Part shown: piece by piece, positions 38,022-45,965 of the stretch
How the letters are laid out: each line of letters begins with the position of its first letter
Numbering within the stretch: the first letter of the stretch is position 1
NCBI GenBank assembly: GCA_964387935.1
Contig: CAYLZN010000006.1
Location: 1-50,234 of the forward strand
Direction: 5' to 3'
DNA length: 50,234 bases
Origin: CAYLZN01 sp964387935
GTDB lineage: Bacteria > Acidobacteriota > Vicinamibacteria > Vicinamibacterales > JAFNAJ01
Translations under genes and position numbers: made by a program
Notes under the pieces: generated by a model
The model's input: the letters and a program-made list of their open reading frames with translations, nothing else
Databases searched by the model: none
Told to the model about the DNA's origin: nothing

Positions 38022-39380
38022 ATGGGCTCGCCCATCACCCTGAGCGGCTTCAACAGCATCGACTTCAACCTGATCCTCAACACGATCATGCAGCAGGAGC
38101 GCCAGCCCGTGGTGGCGCTCGAGACCCAGAAGAAGGCCCTCGAGGCTCAGAAGAGTACCTTCGGCACGCTCGCGTCCAAGCTGGGCGCGCTGGAGTCCGC
38201 CGTCGAGGATCTGCTCCGGCCCGGCGCCCTGGACGCCACCCGGGCGACCGTCTCCGACGCCGCCCGCCTCAGCGTCTCGAGCGGGGCGTCGGCGGTCGCA
38301 GGCGCGCACGAGATCGTCGTGGATCGACTCGCCCGCGCACAGGTCACGACCAGCACCAACACCTACGCGGACAAGGACACGACCAAGGTCGCGGCAGGCA
38401 CGCTCCGCCTCACGACGTCGTCCGGCAGCGTCGACGTGTCGCTCAGCGGCGACGTCACGCTGCAGGGTCTCGCCGACGCGATCAACGCGCAGAGCGCCAG
38501 CCCGGCCATCGCGTCGATCGTGCGGACGGCGACCGGCAGGTACCAGCTGATGCTGACGGGCCGGAACACCGGCCAGTCCAACACCTTCACAGTCGACAGG
38601 AGCCAGCTCACCGCGCCGAGCACGGGCGGGTCCCGGATGTCCTTCACGACGGCGCAGGCGGCCCAGGACGCCTCGATCCGCATCAACGGCGTCGTCTCCA
38701 CGAGCAACACCAACGTGTTCGACGGCGTTATCGGCGGAGTGACCTTCACGGCGACGCAGGCCGACCCCAACGTCCCCGTGGTGCTGACGATTACGGCCGA
38801 TCACGACTCGGTCATCAATCTCGTCAAGAAGGTCACGACCGCGTTCAACGACGCGTCGGCGTTCCTGACGGGACAGACCAGCGCGGCCGCCGGCGGCGAC
38901 AGCGAGAGCATCGGCCGCGACCCGCTCGTGCGCGGGCTGCGGAGCCGGCTGGCGAACGTCCTGACACGGAGCTACACGACCGGCGCTGCCTACGGCGCCC
39001 TCGCCGAGGTCGGCTTCGAGTTCACCCGCTCGGGCGAACTCACCGTGAACGAAGCCACGCTGCGCCAGGCGCTCACCGACAGGCGGCTCGACGTCGCCAA
39101 GGTATTCGGCGGGGCTGATGGCACAGGCGGCGCATTCGGCGCCCTGCTCTCGGAGACAGAGGCCTACACCAAGGCGGGCGGACTGGTGCCGAACGCCCAG
39201 AACCGTCTGTCGGACCAGTTGACGAAGCTGTCCGATCGGATGGCCGACATGGAGGAGCGCCTGGCCATCAAGCGCGCGGCGCTCCAGCGCGAGCTCGCCG
39301 CGGCCGACCAGACGATTGCACAGCTGAACTCGCAGAAGAACTCGCTGAACTCGCTCGGAGCCCAGTACTCGCTGTTCTGA
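38022..39380 (+). CDS. fliD: Flagellar filament cap protein FliD (HAP2)
   Basis: 452 residues from ATG 38022, GGAGG 6 nt upstream. The N-terminal FliD domain is ITLSGFNSIDFNLILNTIMQQ with a long helix (LETQKKALEAQKSTFGTLASK), beta-rich domains lie in the middle, and the C-terminal coiled-coil is KLSDRMADMEERLAIKRAALQ, ending in LNSLGAQYSLF. It caps the growing filament and chaperones flagellin folding at the tip. It is followed by fliS, its usual partner. Confidence 0.95.
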   Translation: MGSPITLSGFNSIDFNLILNTIMQQERQPVVALETQKKALEAQKSTFGTLASKLGALESAVEDLLRPGALDATRATVSDAARLSVSSGASAVAGAHEIVVDRLARAQVTTSTNTYADKDTTKVAAGTLRLTTSSGSVDVSLSGDVTLQGLADAINAQSASPAIASIVRTATGRYQLMLTGRNTGQSNTFTVDRSQLTAPSTGGSRMSFTTAQAAQDASIRINGVVSTSNTNVFDGVIGGVTFTATQADPNVPVVLTITADHDSVINLVKKVTTAFNDASAFLTGQTSAAAGGDSESIGRDPLVRGLRSRLANVLTRSYTTGAAYGALAEVGFEFTRSGELTVNEATLRQALTDRRLDVAKVFGGADGTGGAFGALLSETEAYTKAGGLVPNAQNRLSDQLTKLSDRMADMEERLAIKRAALQRELAAADQTIAQLNSQKNSLNSLGAQYSLF

Positions 39381-39400
39381 CCGCACGATTGGAGCACGCC

Positions 39401-39832
39401 TTGCTGAACCACGGTGCCGCCCGCGCCCTCGCGACCTACCAGGAGGTGACCGTCACGTCCAGGTCTCCCCTGGAACTCGTCGTCTTGCTCTACGACGGCC
39501 TCGTCGCTGCGCTGCGGCACGCGCACGAGGCCATGGTCCGCCACGACCTCTTCGCCAAGCGCGACGGCCTCCACAAGGCCATGGAGATCGTCGAGCACCT
39601 GCAGGGCACGCTCAACATGGACGGAGGCGGTGAGGCCGCCGCCAACCTGGACGAGTTCTACCGTCAGATCACCGGCCTGATCCTGGGCGCCAACGTCGAC
39701 AGCGATCCGCATCAACTGGCCGAAGCCATCCGGCTCGTGCTCGTCGTGCGGGAGGCCTGGCAGCAGCTCGCCGCCGTGCCCGTGCCGCCGCCCGCCCGGG
39801 CGTCGACGGCGACCGGCGTGAGCGCCCGATGA
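39401..39832 (+). CDS. fliS: Flagellin export chaperone FliS
   Basis: 143 residues. I chose TTG 39401, because GGAG (39391-39394) lies 6 nt before it; the protein then begins MLNHGAARALATYQEV, which matches the family's ALATYQ start. The four-helix bundle shows SPLELVVLLYDGLVAALRHAH, HKAMEIVEHLQGTLNMDGGGE (two parts) and NLDEFYRQITGLIL. It binds the flagellin C-terminus to prevent early polymerisation. It overlaps the next gene by 4 nt (ATGA). Confidence 0.94.
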   Translation: MLNHGAARALATYQEVTVTSRSPLELVVLLYDGLVAALRHAHEAMVRHDLFAKRDGLHKAMEIVEHLQGTLNMDGGGEAAANLDEFYRQITGLILGANVDSDPHQLAEAIRLVLVVREAWQQLAAVPVPPPARASTATGVSAR

Positions 39833-40314
39833 ACGTCACGCCCGAGGGCACGATCGAACGGACGATCGAGGCCTACCGTGCGGGACTCGACTCGGAGCTC
39901 TCGCTGCTCGAGTCGCTGCTCCAGGTCGCGACCGCGCAGGACGCAGCAAGCGCCGACGGTGACACCGAAGCCCTCCTCGGCCTGCTCACCCGCCGGACGA
40001 CCATCCTCACGACGCTCATGGACATGGAGCGCAACCTGGCCGATCGCCGGGCCCTGATCGCCAGCCACCTGGGGTACCTGTCGGGCGCGCGGTGTCCGTT
40101 CGACGACGTGCGCCAGCGTCACCAACGGGCCGTCGAGCGCCTCGCCGCAATCGACGCGCACGATCGGCGAACCCTCGAGCATCTGGCGCGCACGGACGCG
40201 GCCCGGCGGGATTCCTCGCAGATGCTGGACGCGGCCGAAGCGACGCTGACCGCGTACCGGAAAGCCCTCACGCCCCTCGAATCCCGCACCGGCCTGCTCG
40301 ACCGACGCGGATAG
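39829..40314 (+). CDS. Putative FlgN/FliT-like flagellar chaperone
   Basis: 161 residues, almost wholly helical and charged (TIEAYRAGLDSELSLLESLLQ, LLGLLTRRTTILTTLMDMERN, LEHLARTDAARRDSSQML), with heptad-like leucines. It lies directly after fliS by an ATGA overlap, where FliT or FlgN homologues are usually placed, so export chaperone for FliD or a hook-associated protein is the best inference. Sequence identity to a known family is not obvious to me. Confidence 0.6.
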   Translation: MNVTPEGTIERTIEAYRAGLDSELSLLESLLQVATAQDAASADGDTEALLGLLTRRTTILTTLMDMERNLADRRALIASHLGYLSGARCPFDDVRQRHQRAVERLAAIDAHDRRTLEHLARTDAARRDSSQMLDAAEATLTAYRKALTPLESRTGLLDRRG

Positions 40315-40345
40315 TCGCAGACGTCACGAGTGGACGTGGACCCGG

Positions 40346-41314
40346 TCAGGCGGTCACCGACGCCGCGTCGCGTGCCGGCACCGTGCTGGACGCGCCGCGT
40401 GAGATACGCGCGCGGTCGGCGAAGAGGAACGCGGCCCCCTGCGTGAACCCCAGCCGGGCGTACAGCCGCCGCGCGGACTCGTTGGAGGCCGCCACGAGCA
40501 GAGTCTGGCGCTGGGCGCCTGCGGCGCTCGCCCGGGCCCCCGAGGCATCGACGAGTGCTGAGGCCACGCCCTGTCGTCGCCAGGCGGGATCGACGGCCAC
40601 CTGCGCGACGTGGGAGGTCTCCTCCGACAACCGGGTGGCGACGAGGACCGCCCGCAGCCCCTGAGCGGCCTCGTCAGACGGGCAGGCCAGGCTGGCCGCG
40701 GGATGCCAGTCGCCGCACGCGGGAGTGCGGCCGAGTTGCGCCACGTACGCGGCCCATTCGTCCAGGCGCGCCCCAGGGGCGAAGCACCGCGACTCGGCCG
40801 TCCCCGCATACGCCCGGGCCAACAGTCGTGCGGTCTCCGGCAGGTCATCGAGTGTCCACCCGCGTGACGGCCAGGGCAGGTTGGCCACCGCTCCACCGGA
40901 CAAGGGACGGGACAGGTACAGGAACGGCTCCAGCTCGAATCGCCGGCGGGACAGGGCTGCGGCGACTGCCGGCGTGTCGGGAAACACGAAGCAGCGGTAA
41001 CCCCGAGCGAAGCCGGCTTCCGGGCCGGCCAGGATGTCGTCCAGCATCACGCGGATGACGTCGGCACGGTGGCCGTGCAGCGCCCCGATGAAGAGCAGCC
41101 CGTCCTGGAGGTTGGCGTAGCACCATCCGGCGATGGCGCCGCGGGAGTCCACGGCGACCAGTCCCGGAAGCTGACCCGCGGCCCGCGCACTTTCAACGAG
41201 CTCGAACAGCGGTCGCGCGTCCCAGCCGAGTTCCTCGCGCCAGCGACGAGCCTGGCGTTCGAATTCCGGCGCGAGGCGCTCGGCCGGCCATTCGCGCCAG
41301 TCCTCAAGTCGCAT
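40346..41314 (-). CDS. GNAT-family N-acetyltransferase
   Basis: 322 residues, probably two tandem GNAT-like halves. The C-terminal one has the acetyl-CoA loop QVAVDPAWRRQGVASALVD (about 242-260), followed by SNESARRLYARLGF, typical of GNAT motif B. The N-terminal half (GLVAVDSRGAIAGWCYANL) keeps the beta-strand pattern but lacks the loop. It overlaps csrA by 11 nt, so it is translated with csrA and fliW. It may acetylate a flagellar protein or an amino compound; the target is unknown. Confidence 0.85.
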   Translation of the reverse strand: MRLEDWREWPAERLAPEFERQARRWREELGWDARPLFELVESARAAGQLPGLVAVDSRGAIAGWCYANLQDGLLFIGALHGHRADVIRVMLDDILAGPEAGFARGYRCFVFPDTPAVAAALSRRRFELEPFLYLSRPLSGGAVANLPWPSRGWTLDDLPETARLLARAYAGTAESRCFAPGARLDEWAAYVAQLGRTPACGDWHPAASLACPSDEAAQGLRAVLVATRLSEETSHVAQVAVDPAWRRQGVASALVDASGARASAAGAQRQTLLVAASNESARRLYARLGFTQGAAFLFADRARISRGASSTVPARDAASVTA

Positions 41315-41564
41315 GCGGCTCCTTGGCGGGCACCGGCGCGTCCCCCCGCAACCGGTCGCGCAGGCGCGCCATCGAGGGCGCCGCGCCGGCCGCCCTCTTG
41401 TTCTCTTCCCGGATCAGGTCGTAGACCTCGCGGCGATGCACGGGCACGCTGGCGGGTGCGGTCACGCCGAGTCGCACACCCTCGCGGCCGATCCGCAGGA
41501 CGCGCACCTCGATGCCGTCACCGATCATGATGGTCTCGTTCCGCTTGCGCGTGAAGACGAGCAC
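41304..41564 (-). CDS. csrA: Carbon storage regulator CsrA
   Basis: 86 residues; the N-terminal 55 match CsrA well (MLVFTRKRNETIMIGDGIEV, then VRLGVTAPASVPVHRREVYDLI). The RNA-contacting residues at both edges (Leu2-Arg6 region and Val-His-Arg near 42-44) are kept. The C-terminal tail of about 30 residues is longer than in E. coli. It binds GGA motifs in mRNA leaders and blocks translation. It starts 9 nt after the fliW stop. Candidate targets in the window are the two flagellin leaders. Confidence 0.95.
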   Translation of the reverse strand: MLVFTRKRNETIMIGDGIEVRVLRIGREGVRLGVTAPASVPVHRREVYDLIREENKRAAGAAPSMARLRDRLRGDAPVPAKEPHAT

Positions 41565-41573
41565 GACGTCACC

Positions 41574-42032
41574 TCACTCCGAGGCAAGCGGGTGCCGCAA
41601 CGGGTACAGGCTGTTGTGCGGCATCACCTGGTAGCCGAGCATGCGCTCGGTGTTGATCACGATGGGGGCACGGAGGTTGACGAAGGCCGCGCCGTCCGCG
41701 TCGATGGACACGATGCAGAACCACAGGAGCGGCGAGTCGTCGGTGGCCGACAGGCGCGTCAGGTCCGTCGGCGTGAGCATGGTCCGGTACTGGGGCATCA
41801 CCTGCCGCGGATCCGCCACGAGGAAGGACGTCGCGGGTCCCTCCACCGCGTGCAGGCACTGCAGGGGCGCGATGTCGGGGGCCGACAGCACGACGAAGCG
41901 CCGGCACTCCTCGAACCCGGGCAGCCCGGACGGGAAGGCGATGATCTGGTCTGCCGAGATGTCGAAGGCCCCGAATGGGGTGTGCAGCTTCCGCACCGAG
42001 GGCCGCGGGATGAAGGTGGTCGTTCCGTTCAT
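41574..42032 (-). CDS. fliW: Flagellar assembly factor FliW
   Basis: 152 residues with FliW landmarks: TPFGAFDISADQIIAFPSGLPGFEE (two pieces: FDISADQIIAFPSG and LPGFEE), FLVADPRQVMPQY, VNLRAPIVINTERMLGYQ. FliW binds flagellin and allosterically inhibits CsrA, so it links flagellin level to its own translation. The ATG shares one base with the flgL stop (TGATG). It is upstream of csrA. Confidence 0.95.
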   Translation of the reverse strand: MNGTTTFIPRPSVRKLHTPFGAFDISADQIIAFPSGLPGFEECRRFVVLSAPDIAPLQCLHAVEGPATSFLVADPRQVMPQYRTMLTPTDLTRLSATDDSPLLWFCIVSIDADGAAFVNLRAPIVINTERMLGYQVMPHNSLYPLRHPLASE

Positions 42033-42910
42033 CACAGGTAGTCCATGAGCGAGAGACGCCCGCTCGTGCCGAGGGCCCCGAGTGCGGCGCGATACGCGGT
42101 CTCGGCCTGTTGCATGCGGCTGATCGCTTCGGCCAGGTTGGCGTCCTCGAGCGACGACCGACGCTGGTCCGACGCGCGCCGCATCGCATCGAGGCGCATG
42201 CGATGCGCGTCGAGATCGCCCAGCGTGACGCCCACGCGGCTCTGGGCCGCCGTCACGCGGTCGAACGCGGCCTGCAGCTGGCCCAGCCCGGCGTCCACCT
42301 GGGCCATGTCTCCGGTCTCGATCGCGTCCGCGAGCGCATCCATCGCCGGGAACAGGTCCGCGACGACGGCCCCGCCGTCCAGCGTGATGTCCACGCTGCG
42401 CGTACGGTCGATGTCGAGGCCCTGCGCCTGCTCGGTCCCTGCGTACGCCAGGACGTTGCCCGCCGCGTCCTTCGCGAACGGCGCGGTCAGCACCGCGGTC
42501 CCCGAGAACACGAAGGTGCCGCGATACTGTCCGTTGACGTCCATCAGGATGTTGTCGCGGAGCCCGCGCATCTGGAGGGCCAGGGCACTGCGCTGGTCGG
42601 GGGTCAGGATGGTCGAACGGCCAGCCGCCGCCGTCGTCTGAGCCGCGGTCAGATTCGACAGGATGTCCGACAGCAGCGAGTCCACCACGTGCAGGCGGGC
42701 GTCTACCGAATCGGTGGTTTCCTTGAACTGGTCGAGCGACGCCATCTCGGCCCGCTCCCCCACGACCGCCGCGGCCGCAGCGGGATCGTCGCTGGCGTAC
42801 TGGACGCGTCGCTGCGAGGACACCTGCCGCTGCCACTCGGCCAGCCGCGCGGCGGCCGTCTGGATGCCCTCGAGACCGTCCCGGTAGGTCGTGTTGAACG
42901 TCACCCGCAT
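42032..42910 (-). CDS. flgL: Hook-filament junction protein FlgL (HAP3)
   Basis: 292 residues from ATG 42910 (GTG 42919, overlapping the flgK stop, is the alternative). The N-terminal flagellin-like part is RVTFNTTYRDGLEGIQTAAA with SSQRRVQYASDDPAAAAAVV, and the C-terminal part is SSLEDANLAEAISRMQQAETA then LSLMDYL. It is shorter than in E. coli but complete. It joins hook and filament. Coupled to flgK upstream and fliW downstream. Confidence 0.93.
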   Translation of the reverse strand: MRVTFNTTYRDGLEGIQTAAARLAEWQRQVSSQRRVQYASDDPAAAAAVVGERAEMASLDQFKETTDSVDARLHVVDSLLSDILSNLTAAQTTAAAGRSTILTPDQRSALALQMRGLRDNILMDVNGQYRGTFVFSGTAVLTAPFAKDAAGNVLAYAGTEQAQGLDIDRTRSVDITLDGGAVVADLFPAMDALADAIETGDMAQVDAGLGQLQAAFDRVTAAQSRVGVTLGDLDAHRMRLDAMRRASDQRRSSLEDANLAEAISRMQQAETAYRAALGALGTSGRLSLMDYL

Positions 42911-42915
42911 CGGCG

Positions 42916-44307
42916 TCACACCCTCACCATCTCCATGAGCGTGTCGAGGCTGCTGTTGACCGTCTGGAAGAAGCGCGCGTTCGCCTCGTAGGCCCGCTGG
43001 AAGCGCATCAGGTTGGCGGCCTCTTCGTCCAGCGACACCCCGGAGGCGCTGTCGCGCAGCGTCTCCACCTGCCGCACGAGTTCCGCCCGGTTCTGCTGCT
43101 CCTCGCGGGCCGTCTGGAGGTCGCGCCCGCTCGCGTACACGAACTGCGCCCAGAAGTCACTGAAGGTGGCGGTCCCGCCCGACAGGACGCGCTCGTCCCG
43201 GAGCCGGGCCAGGGCGCGCGCCACGCCGTTGTCGCCCGAGGCCGCCGGATCGGCGGAGGCCGCCACGAGCGCCTCGCCACCGCGTGCGCGCAGCGCGGGG
43301 TTCACGAGGAGCGACCCCGACGCGCCGGTCGGGCCCGCGGGCGGCTGGAAGAACGCGGTGCCCGGCTGACCGTTCAGATCGAATCCGGTGGCGTGCAGGG
43401 CGTTCACCTCGGACGCGACGCTGTAGGCCAGGTCGTCGAGCGACGCCCGGTACTGCGGCACGAGCGTGTCGCGGGCATGCACCAGCCCGCCGAGCGTGCC
43501 ACCACCGATCAGACCCGTGATGGTGCCGCCGTCGAAGGCCACGACCTCGGCGAACCCCGTGCCCGGTCGCGCGGTGACCGTGAGTTCGAAGGCATCGTCG
43601 CCCGCGACGAGCGGGCGGCCGGCGACCGACACATCGAACCCGCCGGACGGCCGCTCGAGCACCTCGACGGAAGTCAGCCGCGACAACTGCTCTACCGTGA
43701 GCTTCGCCTGGTCCTGCAACTGGAGCTCTTCGCCGCTGCCCGGCGTCAGGCTGCCGAGCGCCCCGTTGATCGCGGCCAGACGTCGCGCCAGCGTGTTGAC
43801 CTGCTCCACCGTGGCCCGCACGCGCCCATCGGCCTCAGCCTGCGCCGCCGAGAGTCGCGCGCCGACGTCGGCAAACGCGGCGCCGAGGCTCGTCCCCTGC
43901 AGGATCACCTCCTGCCGGTTGACCGACGAGGTCGGCATCTCCGCGAGGCGGGCGAATGCGTCGAAGAACTCCGCGAGGCGCTGGTCGATCGAGGACCCGC
44001 CTTCGCCGACTGCGAGCTCCACGGCCGACAGGATGTCGGCAATCGCCCCTTCCCGCTGCTCGGCCGGGTATTCCGAGAGCAGCCGGCGGTCGACGAAGCG
44101 ATTTCGGTCCGCACGCACCCCGGCGATGCGCACGCCGTCACCGGCCGAAAATCCGTCCCGGGGCGGGACCTCCGACAGCAGCGGCGTCCGGCGCGTGTAG
44201 CCGGGCGTGTTGACGTTGGCGATGTTGTGCCCGGTGACGTCCAGGCCGAAACGCTGGGCGTCGAGCGAGCGCGCCGCCATGCCGAGCAGGCCGAAGAGCC
44301 CGGACAT
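42916..44307 (-). CDS. flgK: Hook-filament junction protein FlgK (HAP1)
   Basis: 463 residues from ATG 44305-44307 with AGGTGAGGGG upstream. N-terminal rod/hook-type motif LDVTGHNIANVNTPGYTRRTP near 22-42 (two parts: VTGHNIANVNTPGYTRR) and the C-terminal EEAANLMRFQRAYEANARFFQ then NSSLDTLMEMVRV. It is secreted and connects the hook to FlgL. One-base overlap with the flgN stop. Confidence 0.95.
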   Translation of the reverse strand: MSGLFGLLGMAARSLDAQRFGLDVTGHNIANVNTPGYTRRTPLLSEVPPRDGFSAGDGVRIAGVRADRNRFVDRRLLSEYPAEQREGAIADILSAVELAVGEGGSSIDQRLAEFFDAFARLAEMPTSSVNRQEVILQGTSLGAAFADVGARLSAAQAEADGRVRATVEQVNTLARRLAAINGALGSLTPGSGEELQLQDQAKLTVEQLSRLTSVEVLERPSGGFDVSVAGRPLVAGDDAFELTVTARPGTGFAEVVAFDGGTITGLIGGGTLGGLVHARDTLVPQYRASLDDLAYSVASEVNALHATGFDLNGQPGTAFFQPPAGPTGASGSLLVNPALRARGGEALVAASADPAASGDNGVARALARLRDERVLSGGTATFSDFWAQFVYASGRDLQTAREEQQNRAELVRQVETLRDSASGVSLDEEAANLMRFQRAYEANARFFQTVNSSLDTLMEMVRV

Positions 44308-44675
44308 CAGCCCCTCACCTCCAGGCTCGCGGTCAGCCCGTCGGGTGCCGCGACGCCCCTGCGCGTGTAGGCTCGGCCGCGCCCGCCGGTCTCGAGCACA
44401 CCCATCGCGTGCTGCTCGAGCGACGCCCCCAGGCGCTGACAGCGCGCGAGCGCGGCACGGCAACGCAGGAGCGCCGCGCGAAGATGGGGACGATCGTGTG
44501 GATGAACGGAGGGAGGGCGCGCGGCGAGCGCCGCGAGCGCCTGCACGGCCGGCCCGAGTTCCTGCTCCGCCTGCAGCAGGGACTCGGCACGCCCCTCGGC
44601 GAGCGCGTGGCCGATCGTGTCCAGCAGGTCGCCGACCCGCGACACCTGATCGCGAGGTGACGTCTCGACGGTCAA
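44307..44675 (-). CDS. flgN: FlgN-type export chaperone
   Basis: 122 residues from TTG 44673-44675, supported by GGGAGGA about 5 nt upstream. It is a helical protein (VGDLLDTIGHALAEGRAESLL, LLRCRAALARCQRLGASLEQH) ending in a small polar tail (GRGRAYTRRGVAAPDG), as in many FlgN proteins whose C-terminus binds FlgK/FlgL. The position between flgM and flgK is that of flgN. Sequence alone would be weak support. Confidence 0.8.
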   Translation of the reverse strand: MTVETSPRDQVSRVGDLLDTIGHALAEGRAESLLQAEQELGPAVQALAALAARPPSVHPHDRPHLRAALLRCRAALARCQRLGASLEQHAMGVLETGGRGRAYTRRGVAAPDGLTASLEVRG

Positions 44676-44732
44676 TGGATCCTCCCTGATCCCAGGCCGC
44701 GCCCGAACGAAGGCGCGCAGCCTGGTCGCGCC

Positions 44733-45053
44733 TCAGCGCGACAGCAGGCTGTCAATCATCTTGTCGGCGAGCCGCTCGAGGTCGGTCCCGAGCTCGCCTG
44801 CCTCGAGCTTGGCGCGCACGCGCTCGACCACGTCCTGGCGCACCTCGGGTACGCGCGCGGCCGCCCGCACCGCAGAATCAGCCAGTTTCGCGTCCGCAGA
44901 GAGCTCCACCCGGTCGTTGCGTGCGCCCGTCGCCCGCTGTTCCTGTTCGGCGCGCTGCTGCTGCAGCCGTTCCGCCGCCTGCGCGGACTGCGCAGCCGAG
45001 CCGGCTTGCGTCGTGTTCGCCGTCTGCTCGGGGCGGTTCCCATCAACCTTCAT
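44733..45053 (-). CDS. flgM: Anti-sigma-28 factor FlgM
   Basis: 106 residues from ATG 45053, with GGAG 6 nt upstream inside the flgJ tail (11-nt overlap). A Gln/Ala-rich, probably disordered N-terminal half leads to the FlgM signature NDRVELSADAKLADSAVRAA and a helical C-terminus VRQDVVERVRAKLEAGELGTD then LERLADKMIDSLL. It holds FliA until it is exported through the completed hook. The sigma-28 promoters of the flagellins are its expected targets. Confidence 0.92.
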   Translation of the reverse strand: MKVDGNRPEQTANTTQAGSAAQSAQAAERLQQQRAEQEQRATGARNDRVELSADAKLADSAVRAAARVPEVRQDVVERVRAKLEAGELGTDLERLADKMIDSLLSR

Positions 45054-45945
45054 GGTCTGCTCCATTCGACGAGGCCGTCACAGAGGACCTGTCGGGAAGG
45101 AAATCGACAGGCGCCGCCGCAGGCTTTAGCCCATCCATGAGCCCCTCGGCAACCTCCAGGGGATTCAGCTTCACCCCGTCCCTCAGGACCTCGAAATGCA
45201 GGTGCGGTCCAGTCGCCCGGCCACTCTGCCCGACCCGGCCCAACACCTCCCCTTTTGCAAGCTCCTGGCCAACCTCGACCGTGATCGCCGACAGGTGGGC
45301 GTAACGCGTCCTCAGGCCCCCGGCATGCTCGACGACCACGGTCTGCCCGTAGGCGCCCTGGTCCGCGGCGTACACCACGCGGCCCGGGGCTGCCGAGGGC
45401 ACTTCACGGCCGTAGGCCGCCTGCAGGTCGATGCCCCCGTGGAAGCGTGTTCCCGCCCCGAGTGGGTCCACGCGCCAGCCGAACGGGGAACTCACGTTGG
45501 TCGTCAGAGGGAGGCTCAGCGCCGGTGCCGTGCCGCCGGGTGACGCCGGCCGAGCCGGCTCGGGGTCCGCCCCACGGGGCTCTCGTGTCGAACCGCCGAC
45601 AAAGCCGACACCGACATCGGGCGCAGGCACGCCGGTCTCCGGCCCCTCCGGCAAGCCTCCCTGGATGACTCGGCCGAGCCCCACGCCTCCCGCCCTTGCG
45701 AGAAAGCGGGCGAACTCGACGTCGAAGGTCTCGGTCATCGTCTCGAAGCCGAGCCCCTCGCCCTGCGCCTCCTCGTCGAGCAGCGACTGACGCATCTGCC
45801 GCACCATCTGGAGCAGCAGCATGGCCTCGAACTCCTGGGCCAGTTGCGCAACGGGCGCACCCGCCGCCGAGGCGCCCGCCGCCGCGACGCGGCCGGCGGG
45901 CCCGGGAACGCCGAGCGACCCGACGAGAGAGACTGCGCGGTCCAC
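45043..45945 (-). CDS. flgJ: FlgJ rod-binding domain fused to an M23 (LytM) peptidase
   Basis: 300 residues from GTG 45945. Residues about 32-98 are the FlgJ rod-cap domain (LAQEFEAMLLLQMVRQMRQSL, FETMTETFDVEFARFL). After a Gly/Pro-rich linker, an M23 endopeptidase spans about 155-265, with zinc-ligand motifs RFHGGIDLQAAYG and GPHLHFEV intact. In the well-known gamma-proteobacterial FlgJ the second domain is a GH73 glucosaminidase, so here cell-wall opening for the rod would use peptide cleavage. There is no signal peptide; export would be through the flagellar apparatus. Confidence 0.9.
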   Translation of the reverse strand: MDRAVSLVGSLGVPGPAGRVAAAGASAAGAPVAQLAQEFEAMLLLQMVRQMRQSLLDEEAQGEGLGFETMTETFDVEFARFLARAGGVGLGRVIQGGLPEGPETGVPAPDVGVGFVGGSTREPRGADPEPARPASPGGTAPALSLPLTTNVSSPFGWRVDPLGAGTRFHGGIDLQAAYGREVPSAAPGRVVYAADQGAYGQTVVVEHAGGLRTRYAHLSAITVEVGQELAKGEVLGRVGQSGRATGPHLHFEVLRDGVKLNPLEVAEGLMDGLKPAAAPVDFLPDRSSVTASSNGADHEG

Positions 45946-45965
45946 GGCTGGTCCCCTAATCCGGG

